A DNA stretch of 64,000 bases from assembly GCF_000331575.1 (NCBI RefSeq), contig NZ_ANOK01000004.1, positions 124,001 to 188,000 of the forward strand. Direction: 5' to 3'. Shown in pieces: positions 46,770 to 56,605 of this stretch. Position numbers and translations under genes: made by a program. The notes under the pieces were generated by a model. The model was not told the origin of the DNA. It saw nothing but the letters and a program-made list of their open reading frames with translations, and ran no database searches. The stretch's first letter is position 1. The number at the start of each line of letters is the position of its first letter. Source of the DNA: Calidifontibacillus oryziterrae. GTDB lineage: Bacteria > Bacillota > Bacilli > Bacillales > Bacillaceae_J.

Positions 46770-49151
46770 TTATTGATCTACTGTTACTTCTATTGTGTGT
46801 GATTCGTGATGGAAAATAATATTTTCATTCGGGATTTGCTTCTTATTAATGAATAGCTTTGTATTTTCATTTGCAAGATGGACAATTAATTTCCATTGTT
46901 TCCAACTAGGCTTATAGGTAGAAATAATGTTCTCAACTGAAATATTTAACGTGTCTCCACTATACATACAAGTAATTTTTTTCTCGAAATATTGTCCATA
47001 CATATAGTTAAAGGTTGTGCCATCATCGTCGTACAACGTATAGGAGCTTGCCACATTTTCATCAGGATATATATGAATTTGCATATCCGTTTCAGCTACC
47101 ATTGTCGATTGTTTACTCGCTCCTTGGGCAATGATCGCCCCTTTTTTAATAAAAATTGGTAAAGTTTCAAGGTCAGCCTCTATTAGTAAATGCTTATCGC
47201 CTATTAAAACTTGGTCGGTCCAATAGTTGATCCATTCCCCATCTGGTAAATAGACAACTCGGTGGAACGTGTCTGGTCTTAAAATAGGAGCAATAATGAC
47301 ATTTTCACCAATCATAAATTGATCGGATAAGTTCCAAACATGTTTATCACCTGGATACTCTAAAACAAGTGGGCGCATGACAGGAATTCCGGTGCGACTG
47401 CATTCCGAAAATAATGTATAGAGGTGTGGAAGCCAACGATAGCGCAATTGTATGTATTTTCTAATGATGCTTTCATATTTGGCCCCGAACGCCCAAGGCT
47501 CTTGGGAATTCGTATCAAGTGCATTATGATTACGGAAGAAAGGAGTAAAGGCTCCAACCTGAATCCAGCGTGTGAGTAATTGGCCATTACAATCATGGGC
47601 AAAGCCGCCAACATCCGGCCCACAGAAAGCAACTCCTGATATACCAAGGTTCATACACATAGGTAACGACATTTCAAGGTGCTCCCAAAAGCTACGGTTA
47701 TCGCCAGTCCACACAGCAGCGTACCTTTGAATTCCAGAATATCCGGCACGTGTCAATAAAAACGGCCGTTTCCCCTGTAGTTGCTCAACTAAACCATTGT
47801 AGGTGGACATTCCCATTAATAAACCATATAAATTATGGAGTTCTGCATGTGTTCTTATATCCCCATCATTGTCATGGATGACCTCAAGATCCATTGTTTT
47901 CGTGTTATTAAACACAGCCGGCTCATTCATATCATTCCAAATACCTTCGATACCTAAATCTGTATAAAACGTATGGTTATCTGCCCACCATTTTTGAGTC
48001 TCGGTTTTTGAAAAATCCGGGAATGCACTTTCGCCAGGCCAGACCTCGTCTATATATATATCACCTTCTAAATATTTACAAAAATGATTTTTGAGAATCC
48101 CATCCTTGTAAATATTGTAACTAGGATCTTTTTTTACACCCGGATCAACGATTGGAATTAAATGAATCCCTTTGCTTTTTAAGTCCGCAATTAGTTGTTG
48201 AGGATTAGGGAAAGAATGTTGATCAAATGTAAATACCCGGTATTCATCCATATAATGAATATCAAGATAAATGGCGTCCACAGGGATATCCTTTTCTATA
48301 AAATTGTGAATAAGCTCGCGGACTTCAGATTCAGACATGTAGCTATATTTCGACTGATGATAGCCTAGTGCCCACTTTGGAGGCAACGGCATTCTTCCAG
48401 TTAAGTGTGTATACTGCCTAACAACATCTTTCGGTGATGGACCTGAGAAAACATAATAATCAAGCTGTCCGCCGTTTGCAGAAAAGGAATACAAATCGGT
48501 TTCAGTTTTAAAATCGAAGGTGGTTTTAAACGTATTATCAAAAAAAATACCGTAGGCACTGCCATTTCTAACTGCCATAAAGAATGGGATAGATTGATAT
48601 AATGGATCTGTTTCAGGGTTATGCGGAGCATATACATCAGTGTTCCACATCACCATTTTTTCTCCGCGCTTATTTAAATAACCAGTTTTTTCACCAAATC
48701 CATAGAAATGGTCGTCCTCAGTCATTACTTTATAACAAACAACTTCACTAGTTGCTTTAGTACCTATTCCTTTCGAGCCTTCCGTTAACAATACTTCACC
48801 AGTTTCGTCGCGTATTGTAAGCCGACAAGGTGTTTTGAATAGTTCAAGTGATAATTTCGTTGAGGTTAAAATGATCCTATCTTTTAGCTGTTGCAGTTTA
48901 ACGGATATTTTTTTTGGTTGCTCAATTACTGCAACACTACTTTTTAACGATGGCTCAACTAAAGGATTCATCACAATACGGACAATATCGTTTTGGTAGA
49001 AAACAATCTTCATAAACCCATTCTTGCAAGTAATAATGTATACATGTCCTTGTTGTTCAAAACTCAAAATTTCACCGATATCATGATATCGTGAGTCCAT
49101 ACTTTTCCCTAATTTATTTGGATGAATTGCAAAGCTTGAATCTTCGAACAT
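46770..49151 (-). CDS. Glycoside hydrolase family 31 alpha-glucosidase
   Basis: 793 residues from ATG 49151, nine bases after AGAGGA. Cytosolic (no signal). An N-terminal beta-sandwich about 20-230 is followed by the catalytic barrel, with nucleophile Asp407 in WNDMNEPAVF and KWALGYHQSKYSYMSE at barrel entry; C-terminal sandwiches follow. It removes terminal alpha-linked glucose from oligosaccharides. Monocistronic; not in a sugar-uptake operon, but pgcA lies 4 kb away. Confidence 0.93.
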   Translation of the reverse strand: MFEDSSFAIHPNKLGKSMDSRYHDIGEILSFEQQGHVYIITCKNGFMKIVFYQNDIVRIVMNPLVEPSLKSSVAVIEQPKKISVKLQQLKDRIILTSTKLSLELFKTPCRLTIRDETGEVLLTEGSKGIGTKATSEVVCYKVMTEDDHFYGFGEKTGYLNKRGEKMVMWNTDVYAPHNPETDPLYQSIPFFMAVRNGSAYGIFFDNTFKTTFDFKTETDLYSFSANGGQLDYYVFSGPSPKDVVRQYTHLTGRMPLPPKWALGYHQSKYSYMSESEVRELIHNFIEKDIPVDAIYLDIHYMDEYRVFTFDQHSFPNPQQLIADLKSKGIHLIPIVDPGVKKDPSYNIYKDGILKNHFCKYLEGDIYIDEVWPGESAFPDFSKTETQKWWADNHTFYTDLGIEGIWNDMNEPAVFNNTKTMDLEVIHDNDGDIRTHAELHNLYGLLMGMSTYNGLVEQLQGKRPFLLTRAGYSGIQRYAAVWTGDNRSFWEHLEMSLPMCMNLGISGVAFCGPDVGGFAHDCNGQLLTRWIQVGAFTPFFRNHNALDTNSQEPWAFGAKYESIIRKYIQLRYRWLPHLYTLFSECSRTGIPVMRPLVLEYPGDKHVWNLSDQFMIGENVIIAPILRPDTFHRVVYLPDGEWINYWTDQVLIGDKHLLIEADLETLPIFIKKGAIIAQGASKQSTMVAETDMQIHIYPDENVASSYTLYDDDGTTFNYMYGQYFEKKITCMYSGDTLNISVENIISTYKPSWKQWKLIVHLANENTKLFINKKQIPNENIIFHHESHTIEVTVDQ

Positions 49152-49227
49152 GCAAAACATTCCTCTCAATTTGTACTATACTATATACTTATTTTACCAT
49201 ATCGTAGAACATGTTTGCGGGAATAAA

Positions 49228-49256
49228 AAAAGACCGTTCAGATAAAACGGTCTTTT
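49228..49256 (-). terminator. Terminator of thiT
   Basis: AAAAGACCGTT (49228-49238) and AACGGTCTTTT (49246-49256), 7-base loop; on the minus strand it is followed by a run of T. Confidence 0.85.
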
Positions 49257-49281
49257 CGAAGTTCTGAAATCTCTCCATATA

Positions 49282-49875
49282 TTAAAAATTCAACTTAGCA
49301 CTAGTAACATTAAAATATTTTGGTGCAGTGTTAATTAAGATTGAAACAAATATTGCACTTAAAACAAAAGCAGGTAACATGTACGTTCCATTATACAAGA
49401 AAGAATATACAAAAACAGGAGTTCCTTCCGGTGCATATTCAGCAAAGAATACTGCCCCAGCTATAAAATGCATAAGAAATCTCAAACCACTACCTAATAA
49501 AGTGCCAGCAATAACATAGGTTGTGACTTTGCTCTTTGATTGGTTCTGAATTGCCAGTTGAATCTGCTTTGCAAATATACCTGCCAAACCAACAACTGTA
49601 AATGCAAGGAAATAATCAAGCAGACCTTGAACTGGATGGGCAATATAAGCCTGACCTGTAACGACTTGTAATCCACCAAGTAATAATCCAGATAGCAGCC
49701 CGCCTTTAAGTCCCCATCTAAAAGCTACTAAGAAAATTGGCACCATGGCAATGGAAATTGAGCCGCCTTGTGCCCAAATTTTTAATGAAACGATATTTGC
49801 TAATAAGTCAAATACGTAAGCCAGCGCAGAAAATAGGGCAACCTCAACTAAAAATAATGTTTTGCTCTTCTTCAT
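49282..49875 (-). CDS. thiT: Thiamine transporter substrate-binding subunit (ECF S component)
   Basis: 197 residues, six membrane helices. ThiT landmarks: a Trp-bearing WAQGGSISIAMVPI loop, RWGLKGGLLSGLL and the AYIAHPVQGLLDY thiamine-site stretch. It works with the shared ECF energising module, not in this window. Start after AAAGGAG. A TPP riboswitch and terminator precede the gene, confirming the thiamine link. Confidence 0.95.
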   Translation of the reverse strand: MKKSKTLFLVEVALFSALAYVFDLLANIVSLKIWAQGGSISIAMVPIFLVAFRWGLKGGLLSGLLLGGLQVVTGQAYIAHPVQGLLDYFLAFTVVGLAGIFAKQIQLAIQNQSKSKVTTYVIAGTLLGSGLRFLMHFIAGAVFFAEYAPEGTPVFVYSFLYNGTYMLPAFVLSAIFVSILINTAPKYFNVTSAKLNF

Positions 49876-49944
49876 AAATGAACAACTCCTTTGTTTTTAT
49901 AGTGGTAACCAAATACGGGGAAATGCAGCTTTTTTCGTCATTTA

Positions 49945-49972
49945 CCAAAAAAGGCTACCCATAAGGGTAGCC
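49945..49972 (-). terminator. Riboswitch-controlled terminator before thiT
   Basis: On the minus strand GGCTACCC-TTAT-GGGTAGCC followed by TTTTTT, placed between the TPP aptamer and the thiT start. It should form when TPP is bound and stop transcription. Confidence 0.85.
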
Positions 49973-50011
49973 TAGTCATCGCGTAAATAGTATGATTACA
50001 TTTATAAAAAA

Positions 50012-50102
50012 TGCTTCATCCCTACGCTGGCATTACCCAGATCAGGTTTAAGGGTCGATACAAATCAGTATCCTCTCAGCCAAGTTCACTTAGCTCCCCT
50101 AT
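50012..50102 (-). ncRNA. TPP riboswitch (THI element)
   Basis: On the minus strand the conserved parts occur in order: GGGGAGC, GGCTGAGAGGATACTG, then ACCCTTAAACCTGATCTGGG with TAATGCCAGCGTAGGGA. CTGAGA and the CCTGAT/GGTAATGCCAGCG core are diagnostic. It senses thiamine pyrophosphate and controls thiT by transcription attenuation. It fills the gap 49876-50300 with the terminator; the promoters lie between 50103 and 50280. Confidence 0.96.
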
Positions 50103-50300
50103 TACATGTATCACTATAACAGTAGTAAGTTTTTTTGTAAATATAAAACTTTCACTTCTACATATTAAACTACATTAATGTAGAAGTTTCTAGATAATTA
50201 TGTAAATTTATAATCGATATAAAAAATATTTATAAAACTAACAGATTATGATATTATATGTATTGTTTAAAATACAAACATACTGGAGGTCACATAAGTT

Positions 50301-50735
50301 ATGAAAAAGCTACTTATCATTTCTATTATAGCATTAATGGCTGCACTTGTAGGTTGCAGTTCAGGAGAAAATACAACGAATCAGGGAGCAAACCAAACAG
50401 CAACAGAGGCTCAAACTAATGACGGTGCAGCAACGTATGAAGAGGTTGACATTGCAAAAGCAAAGGAATTAATTGAGCAAGGAGTTAAAATCGTGGATGT
50501 TCGTACTGCTGAAGAATATGCAGAAGGGCATATTCCAGGAGCTGTATTAATTCCATTAGAAGAAATTGAAGGTCGATTATCTGAATTTAATCAAGATGAA
50601 ACGTATTTAATGGTTTGCCGTTCAGGAAATCGCTCTGGTCAAGCAAGCGAAATTTTAGTCAAAAATGGAGTGGCAAATGCGGTTAATATGCTTGGTGGAA
50701 TGAAGGAATGGGATGGCGAGGTTGTTACTGAATAA
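50301..50735 (+). CDS. Rhodanese-domain lipoprotein
   Basis: 144 residues. Lipobox ALVGC (Cys19), a low-complexity linker to about 45, and a rhodanese domain with active-site loop C106-RSGNRSG. Single-domain exported rhodaneses handle sulfane sulfur outside the membrane; the physiological substrate is unknown. Start after CTGGAGG, followed by a strong terminator. Confidence 0.92.
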   Translation: MKKLLIISIIALMAALVGCSSGENTTNQGANQTATEAQTNDGAATYEEVDIAKAKELIEQGVKIVDVRTAEEYAEGHIPGAVLIPLEEIEGRLSEFNQDETYLMVCRSGNRSGQASEILVKNGVANAVNMLGGMKEWDGEVVTE

Positions 50736-50765
50736 ATATCAAACGAGACCAAGAATGAGACCAAG

Positions 50766-50804
50766 AAAAAATGGCGGAGATGAATTCTCCGTCATTTTTT
50801 TTGG
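50766..50804 (+). terminator. Terminator of the rhodanese gene
   Basis: AAAATGGCGGAGA pairs with TCTCCGTCATTTT (one G-U), short loop around TGAAT, then a run of T. Confidence 0.85.
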
Positions 50805-50827
50805 TTTGTTAAAGGATTGCGTTAGTC

Positions 50828-51379
50828 TTAGGCAAACAGTCCTTTTAACCAATTCAAAAATGCAATTAAGCCATCGATTATATTTTGCATAATCGACTTA
50901 GTTCTTTCCTCTTGAAAAAACTCCTGAAGGCGATCTTTTACATATGTAATATCACTTTTTACTTGATCCCAATCAATATTCATAGTTTTCATTTTATTAA
51001 ATAGATCAACTATCTCTTGCTTTTCTGCCTCAGTCAATTGAATGCCTAGCTCATTTGCAATTTGGTCAACTAGAGCTGATACTTGAACGTCCGTAAGGTT
51101 GGGGTTATTGGCAACTTCTTCTTTAATTCTTGTAAATAATGCAGTTGCCTCGTCTGAACCGATTCGTTCACCAAGCTCAGCAGCTTTCACCATTTCCTCG
51201 TTTGCAAACTGCTTATGTTCTTCAGGGATAACTTTTGTTTGTTGCTCACTAGCTAAATCTTCACTAACAATTATTTTAACATCACCGTTTTTTCCATCAG
51301 CGAAGCTAACTTGTAGTGGTACAAGAAAAAGTACGAATAGTAGGAAATAACAGACGATGATTTGCATTAGCCTTTTCAT
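50828..51379 (-). CDS. Exported protein resembling DUF1002
   Basis: 183 residues. Signal peptide about 1-27 ending VSFA-DG; then charged helices with LTDVQVSALVDQIANELGI, LTEAEKQEIVDLFNKM and a C-terminal amphipathic stretch (FLNWLKGLFA). The pattern of an LT-x-Q/E helix followed by DW-x-V resembles DUF1002 proteins of bacilli, whose function is unknown. Start ATG after GGGAGG. Transcribed alone, convergent with the rhodanese gene. Confidence 0.75.
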   Translation of the reverse strand: MKRLMQIIVCYFLLFVLFLVPLQVSFADGKNGDVKIIVSEDLASEQQTKVIPEEHKQFANEEMVKAAELGERIGSDEATALFTRIKEEVANNPNLTDVQVSALVDQIANELGIQLTEAEKQEIVDLFNKMKTMNIDWDQVKSDITYVKDRLQEFFQEERTKSIMQNIIDGLIAFLNWLKGLFA

Positions 51380-51545
51380 TTTTAAAACCTCCCTTGAACA
51401 AAATATAACTTATTTGAGTGTGAAAAAACAATTTTTTCATAGGTTTACGGAAGCAAAACCTCTTTATTTTAAAAAAAACGGGAATTTTTAGTAGATTGTG
51501 ATATATTTTAAATAGTTTCAAAGTGTAGTGGGGAGAGGATTTACC

Positions 51546-52244
51546 ATGAGACAAGAAAAAGTATTAGTAGTCGAAGATGAAGTAGAAATCAGAGAGTTAA
51601 TTAATATTTATTTAAAAAATAGTGGGTATAATACAGTCTTGGCAACAAATGGTCAAGAAGGACTAGAATTTTTTCATAAAAATGCCCCTGATATAGTTAT
51701 TCTTGATATTATGTTGCCGAAAATGGACGGAATCGAAGTATGTCAAGAAATTAGGAAGGTATCAACAGTACCAATCCTATTTTTAAGTGCAAAACGGGAT
51801 TCAGATGATATTATTAGGGGATTGGAATTAGGCGGAGATGATTATATCACAAAACCGTTTGATCCGAATGTTTTAGTAGCTAGGGTAAAAGCAAACTTGC
51901 GGAGATTGCCAATTACAATTCCTAATTCGCCGGATCAAAAAAATCTTTTCAAGTATGATTATTTAGAATTAGATTTAAATAGTTACACGATTAAAGTGAA
52001 TAATGAACCAATAACATTATTTGCAAAGGAGCTGCAACTTTTAATACTACTAGCTAAAAACCCAAATCAGGTTTTTAGTGTGGAGCAATTGTATTCACAA
52101 ATATGGGGAGCAGAAAGCTTTGGAGACACAAGAACCGTTATGGTTCATATTAGTAATCTCCGTAAAAAGATTGAGCTTGATCCTGCAAATCCAAGGTTTA
52201 TCCAAACTGTTCGAGGGTTTGGCTACCGATTTAATGCATTGTAG
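51546..52244 (+). CDS. Orphan OmpR/PhoB-type response regulator
   Basis: 232 residues from ATG 51546 (after GGGGAGAGG; an in-frame GTG at 51528 precedes the binding site). Receiver with the acidic pair EDE near 10-12, phosphoacceptor in IVILDIMLPKMDG and Lys in ITKPFD; winged helix to the end with GFGYRF. No histidine kinase gene is adjacent on either side, so the partner is elsewhere. Confidence 0.92.
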   Translation: MRQEKVLVVEDEVEIRELINIYLKNSGYNTVLATNGQEGLEFFHKNAPDIVILDIMLPKMDGIEVCQEIRKVSTVPILFLSAKRDSDDIIRGLELGGDDYITKPFDPNVLVARVKANLRRLPITIPNSPDQKNLFKYDYLELDLNSYTIKVNNEPITLFAKELQLLILLAKNPNQVFSVEQLYSQIWGAESFGDTRTVMVHISNLRKKIELDPANPRFIQTVRGFGYRFNAL

Positions 52245-52313
52245 TTTGGAAAGGAAAAGCTTTGGGCTTCCCCGCTGACTTCTGGAGTAAAGAAGGGCTA
52301 ATTAGGCTCACAC

Positions 52314-52341
52314 GGAAGCCTGTTTTACATGCCAGGCTTCC
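52314..52341. terminator. Hairpin between convergent genes
   Basis: Perfect 9-bp stem GGAAGCCTG (52314-52322) and CAGGCTTCC (52333-52341), 10-base loop, without a close T-run. It separates the response regulator from the converging transporter gene. Confidence 0.45.
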
Positions 52342-52347
52342 TAGAGT

Positions 52348-53268
52348 TCAACTTTTTAAGCTATGTTGCATTTTAGCAGTTTTTTTAAATAAAACACCAG
52401 TCGTAATTAACACCCCGGTTATCGTTATCACTCCTCCAATTAATTGTGCAGATGTTAATGTTTCTCCTAAAAAAATGATTGCAAAGATCGATGCAAAAAC
52501 CGGAATCAAATTTAGAAAGGGAGAGGCTTTCCCTGGTCCTATTTCAGTCACGGCCTTGTTCCAGCATATAAAAGAAATTACTGATGCACATGCACCTAAA
52601 TATAAAAATCCGATAAATCCTTTGAAGGTAAAAGTCATTGGTTTTGCAACGGCCCATTCATAAATAGTAAATGGTGTTAAAATAATGATACCGATTAGTA
52701 TGGTTACTAGAAAAACACCTGAAGCAGGGAATTTATGAGCATTTTTCTTTACAATAACAGAATAAACACTCCACATCGTAACAGCTAATAGCATCAAAAG
52801 CTCCCCTTTATTAATTGTAAAGGATAATAATGCTTCGAGCGAACCACGGCTGACAATCCAACTGACCCCAATTACCGAAAAAATGATCCCGATAAAGTGT
52901 CTTATCTGCATTTTTTCTTTCAGAAATAAAAAGGAGAGTAGCATGATAAGGACAGGAGTTGGAGCATTCACGAGTGATGCATTTATTGATGTAGTGTAGT
53001 GGACTGCAATATAAACGAGCGTATTAAACCCAGCAACCCCAGTTAGTGCCATCCAAAACAATGTCTTCCACTCTTTTTTCCATAAATGTTTATAATTAAT
53101 AAGCTCTCTTTTGGCAAAAGGAAATAAAAATAAAAAAGCAAAAAACCATCTTAAAAAAGCTAATGTAAACGGGGGTACAATGTTAGCAAATCCTTTTCCG
53201 ATTACAAAATTTCCACCCCAAAACATAGTTGCTATCACCAATAAAAAATATGGCGATTTCCAATTCAC
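52348..53268 (-). CDS. EamA/DMT-family transporter
   Basis: 306 residues, ten helices in two EamA repeats (FWGGNFVIGKG in the first; FLNLIPVFASIFAIIFLGE in the second). The start is the GTG at 53268, directly after a GGGGGGG-ATAAT binding site; the frame stays open upstream only because it reads through a dispersed GC-rich repeat. Substrate unknown. Confidence 0.85.
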   Translation of the reverse strand: MNWKSPYFLLVIATMFWGGNFVIGKGFANIVPPFTLAFLRWFFAFLFLFPFAKRELINYKHLWKKEWKTLFWMALTGVAGFNTLVYIAVHYTTSINASLVNAPTPVLIMLLSFLFLKEKMQIRHFIGIIFSVIGVSWIVSRGSLEALLSFTINKGELLMLLAVTMWSVYSVIVKKNAHKFPASGVFLVTILIGIIILTPFTIYEWAVAKPMTFTFKGFIGFLYLGACASVISFICWNKAVTEIGPGKASPFLNLIPVFASIFAIIFLGETLTSAQLIGGVITITGVLITTGVLFKKTAKMQHSLKS

Positions 53269-53302
53269 ATTATCCCCCCCTAAAATTATCTGTAAAAAAT
53301 TC

Positions 53303-53374
53303 CCGGGGTCAGGCGCCTCTATGGACACCACCCTGGCCACCTCTATGGACACCACCCTGGCCCCCACTATGGCA
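53303..53374. repeat. Dispersed GC-rich repeat, copy 3 (inverted, internally doubled)
   Basis: In the opposite orientation to copies 1, 2 and 4: CCGGGGTCAGGCGCCTCTAT, then two copies of CCTCTATGGACACCACCCTGG. Here it lies between divergent start codons (the DMT gene and pgcA) rather than behind genes. Confidence 0.85.
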
Positions 53375-53526
53375 CAAATTAGTATATCATCAAATCGGAA
53401 TTTTTTGTAAATTATTCATCATGACAATTGTAATTATGAAAGATATAGTAAATATTTGTAAATAATAGTGTAGTTATTAAAAGGTTATTTTATAATAGAA
53501 CTAACGTTTCTAGGGGAGGTTGTTGT

Positions 53527-55266
53527 ATGAACTGGAGAGAACACTATGAACGCTGGGTTAAATTTGATGGTTTAGAAGAAGAATTAAGACAAAAACTACA
53601 TGAAAAAAAACACGACGAGAAATGGCTTGAGGATAGCTTTTATAAAAATTTAGAATTTGGTACTGGCGGGATGCGTGGGGAAATTGGGCCAGGTACGAAC
53701 CGCATGAATGTGTACACAATTCGGAAGGCCGCAGAAGGCTTAGCAAGGTACATAGAATCCTTTGGAGAAGATGCAAAGAAGCGTGGTGTTGTTATAGCGT
53801 ACGATTGCCGTCATAAATCCCCTGAATTTGCAATTGAAGCAGCAAAAACCCTTGGGTATCACGGCATTCAATCGTATGTCTTTGAAGAACTTCGACCAAC
53901 TCCAGAGCTTTCTTTCGCTGTTCGCTATTTGAATGCATTTTCTGGAATTGTAATTACAGCTAGTCACAACCCACCAGAATATAATGGCTTTAAAGTGTAC
54001 GGCTCAGATGGTTGTCAATTGCCACCACGTCCGGCAGATGAAGTAATTTCAAAAGTGAATGAAGTGGATAATGAGTTGTTGATCCAAGTAGCAGAGGAAG
54101 ATGAATTAAAGGCAAATGGTCTTTTAAAAATAATTGGTCATAAAATTGACGGAGCATACATAGAAAAAATAAAAACGATTTCGTTGAACCGAGAGCTTTT
54201 TAAGGAAAATATTGTGAAGGTCGTGTTTACTCCGCTACACGGAACGGCAAATAAGCCTGTTAGAGCAAGCCTAGATGCGTTAGGTTTTAAGAATGTAACA
54301 ATTGTGAAGGAGCAGGAGCTACCGGATCCTAATTTTTCAACTGTTACGTCACCAAATCCTGAGGAGCATGCTGCCTTTGAATTAGCGATAAAAGAAGGCT
54401 TGAAAGTAGATGCTGATCTATTAATTGGAACAGACCCAGATGCCGATCGTCTCGGTATAGCTGTTAAAAATAATAGTGGTGACTATGAAATTTTAACGGG
54501 TAACCAAACGGGTGGACTATTATTGCATTATTTATTATCACAGAAAAAAGAAAAGGGGCTATTGCCGGAAAATGGGGTTGTTTTGAAGACAATTGTAACC
54601 TCTGAATTCGGTCGGACGATTGCCAATGATTATGGCTTGGATACGATCGATACGCTTACCGGTTTTAAATTTATTGGTGAAAAAATCAAGGAGTATGAAG
54701 AAACTGGGAAGTATCAATTTCAATTTGGTTATGAGGAAAGCTATGGCTACTTAATTGGAGATTTTGCAAGGGATAAAGATGCAGTTCAAGCTGCTGTATT
54801 AGCAGTAGAGGTAGCTAGTTATTATAAGAAACAAGGAAAAACCTTATATGAAGCACTATTGGACTTGTTCGCAAAATACGGTTATTATCGTGAAGGTTTA
54901 AAATCGTTAATATTAAAGGGCAAAGAAGGAGCAGAGCAAATCCAGGGAATATTGGCAGCCTTTCGTAAAGAACCACCCAAAACAATTGCCGATTGCCAAA
55001 TTACACAAATTGAAGATTATCAAACGAAGGAAAGGACATTTGTAGTTGAGGGCAGAAAAGAACGAATTGATTTACCTAAATCAAATGTTTTAAAATACTT
55101 CCTTGAAGATGGCTCATGGTTTTGCCTGCGTCCATCTGGAACTGAGCCGAAGGTTAAATTTTATTTTGGTGTAAAAGGTACATCATTAAATGAGAGTAAT
55201 GATAAATTAACGGCAATTAGTCTTGATTTAATGGACAGAATTAATAAGCTAATTGTCCGTAAATAA
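53527..55266 (+). CDS. pgcA: Alpha-phosphoglucomutase / phosphomannomutase
   Basis: 579 residues, the length of B. subtilis PgcA. Interconverts glucose-1-phosphate and glucose-6-phosphate, feeding UDP-glucose for glycolipids and wall polymers. Active-site Ser146 in [11 protein letters not shown], Mg-binding DPDADR near 302, sugar-binding GYEESYGY and the phosphate-binding RPSGTEPK near the C-terminus. Start after AGGGGAGG. Own terminator. Confidence 0.96.
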   Translation: MNWREHYERWVKFDGLEEELRQKLHEKKHDEKWLEDSFYKNLEFGTGGMRGEIGPGTNRMNVYTIRKAAEGLARYIESFGEDAKKRGVVIAYDCRHKSPEFAIEAAKTLGYHGIQSYVFEELRPTPELSFAVRYLNAFSGIVITASHNPPEYNGFKVYGSDGCQLPPRPADEVISKVNEVDNELLIQVAEEDELKANGLLKIIGHKIDGAYIEKIKTISLNRELFKENIVKVVFTPLHGTANKPVRASLDALGFKNVTIVKEQELPDPNFSTVTSPNPEEHAAFELAIKEGLKVDADLLIGTDPDADRLGIAVKNNSGDYEILTGNQTGGLLLHYLLSQKKEKGLLPENGVVLKTIVTSEFGRTIANDYGLDTIDTLTGFKFIGEKIKEYEETGKYQFQFGYEESYGYLIGDFARDKDAVQAAVLAVEVASYYKKQGKTLYEALLDLFAKYGYYREGLKSLILKGKEGAEQIQGILAAFRKEPPKTIADCQITQIEDYQTKERTFVVEGRKERIDLPKSNVLKYFLEDGSWFCLRPSGTEPKVKFYFGVKGTSLNESNDKLTAISLDLMDRINKLIVRK

Positions 55267-55271
55267 TGATG

Positions 55272-55306
55272 AAAGGTGTCCCATGAAATAATAGGGGCAC
55301 CTTTTT
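55272..55306 (+). terminator. Terminator of pgcA
   Basis: AAAGGTGTCCC (55272-55282) pairs with GGGGCACCTTT (55294-55304, one G-U), then TT. Confidence 0.8.
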
Positions 55307-55314
55307 CAGTAAAA

Positions 55315-55364
55315 GGTGCCAGGGTGGTGTCCATAGAGGTATCCATAGAGGTTCCTGACCCCGG
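55315..55364. repeat. Dispersed GC-rich repeat, copy 4
   Basis: GGTGCCAGGGTGGTGTCCAT followed by AGAGG, a short extra ATCCATAGAGG and CCTGACCCCGG. Same order and orientation as copy 1; between pgcA and a convergent gene. Confidence 0.85.
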
Positions 55365-55367
55365 AAA

Positions 55368-55718
55368 TTAATGGTATTTAATGGAGTAGTTGCTGTCATC
55401 GGTATGAATGATGATTTCATTGTCCAGTAAGGTCATTTCGTGTTGACCTGCAAGGGGGATTTCGTATGTTTCATATGGGATTTGTTCATGCTGAGCATGA
55501 CTTGTTGATATTTGTCCCTTTCCATGAAGCTGTAATACAAACGGAGCAACGTATCCATCGATTGTATCTGGCCGTTCATGAAAGTTAACGCCACTTAGCG
55601 TCATCATTGTGTCGTCAAGATCACGATTTTGGTTCTTCGTAATATGAATTAGTTTGCCTGACAATTTATTTAGTCTATCTTGTAATTCGAGATCTGTTTT
55701 GGTAGGATTTTGTTTCAT
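55368..55718 (-). CDS. Conserved hypothetical protein
   Basis: 116 residues, soluble; I do not recognise the family. An N-terminal helix (LELQDRLNKLSGKLIHITKN) is followed by a beta-rich part ending EMTLLDNEIIIHTDD. The start ATG follows GAGGTGAAATGA, and codon use resembles the neighbours, so it is likely a real gene. It stops only a few bases from the dispersed repeat. Confidence 0.7.
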   Translation of the reverse strand: MKQNPTKTDLELQDRLNKLSGKLIHITKNQNRDLDDTMMTLSGVNFHERPDTIDGYVAPFVLQLHGKGQISTSHAQHEQIPYETYEIPLAGQHEMTLLDNEIIIHTDDSNYSIKYH

Positions 55719-55882
55719 TCATTTCACCTCAACTTCTATTTTCTCCAAAAAAGCACCTAATATGAATTGCTTTCAACTAGCGGCCAATATCCCCGTAATG
55801 TAGTGGGAATCTAAACATTGAATAAAGACAAATTTAGAACAATATCACAACACCCAGATCCAACACCAAGATCGAGAAAAAA

Positions 55883-55909
55883 GGAAGGAAGCTTACGTCG
55901 CTCCCTTCC
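55883..55909 (-). terminator. Terminator of the small gene at 55970
   Basis: On the minus strand GGAAGGGAGC pairs with GCTTCCTTCC (one mismatch), 7-base loop, then TTTTTT. Confidence 0.8.
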
Positions 55910-55969
55910 AATTTTTCGATATAATAGTTTTTTCCTGTATATTAATTAGTTTAAATTAGCATAATTAAA

Positions 55970-56209
55970 CTAACTTGTATAGGACACTGTTGATGGGACT
56001 GAGGCTAGTGCATGATCTACATATGTCAGCAAGTGATATGCAGTTTTCTCAATCGCCGAATAATCGCGGCTAAAATTACATGCATGGAGGAACTGTTCAA
56101 TTTTTTTCGATAAAAAATCATCCTTTGTACGTACCATTAATATTAATAAGTTATCCCATTCACCGCGATTCATATAAAATAAAGCTTTATCATAATCGAC
56201 AGCGTTCAT
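55970..56209 (-). CDS. Small conserved Bacillus protein (YhdB-like)
   Basis: 79 residues, soluble and helical, with the stretches VDYDKALFYMNRGEWDNLL and MVRTKDDFLSKKIEQFLHA. From memory this resembles B. subtilis YhdB, a protein of unknown function; I am not certain. It has a good ribosome binding site (AAAGGAGAA) and its own terminator, so expression is likely. Confidence 0.7.
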   Translation of the reverse strand: MNAVDYDKALFYMNRGEWDNLLILMVRTKDDFLSKKIEQFLHACNFSRDYSAIEKTAYHLLTYVDHALASVPSTVSYTS

Positions 56210-56372
56210 ATTTGATCACATTCTCCTTTCGAAGAATTGAATATAGTTTATGATAAAAAAAATAAAATACGCGGTGGAATGTTGAGTAATTGTTGACAAG
56301 TCATGAAAATCTGAAATAGGAATGAAAAGGACAAATAAAGGAAGAAATTAAGCTTCATTTTGGGAGGATAAG

Positions 56373-56555
56373 ATGGGTGCAATTGAGCGTGAAGGTTATG
56401 TATTTGAGGTAGAATTTAGTCAAATTTCCAAAACAGCAGCAATACATGTTCACAATAAAGGAAATTTTGTAGCAGAATTAACATTTCCATTTGCTGGTAA
56501 TGAGCCTACACTACAGCAAATTGAGGGAAAAATAGAGGAATTTTTAAGAGCTTAA
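56373..56555 (+). CDS. Small DUF5370-type protein (YbxH-like)
   Basis: 60 residues, no signal or membrane segment. The opening MGAIEREGYVFEVEFS and the IHVHNKGNFVAEL stretch are like B. subtilis YbxH (DUF5370), function unknown. Start ATG after TGGGAGG. Confidence 0.75.
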   Translation: MGAIEREGYVFEVEFSQISKTAAIHVHNKGNFVAELTFPFAGNEPTLQQIEGKIEEFLRA

Positions 56556-56605
56556 AACAATAGCAACCATTGTATAAAAATTGTATTAAGCTGGGGCATG
56601 ATTGA

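Noticed and set aside
53269-53367. N-terminal extension of the DMT transporter
   Set aside because: It reads through the dispersed repeat; the GTG at 53268 with GGGGGGG ahead gives a normal EamA N-terminus.
53229-53465. Plus-strand frames with repeated WTPPWPPL
   Set aside because: Translation of the dispersed GC-rich repeat copy 3; not a gene.
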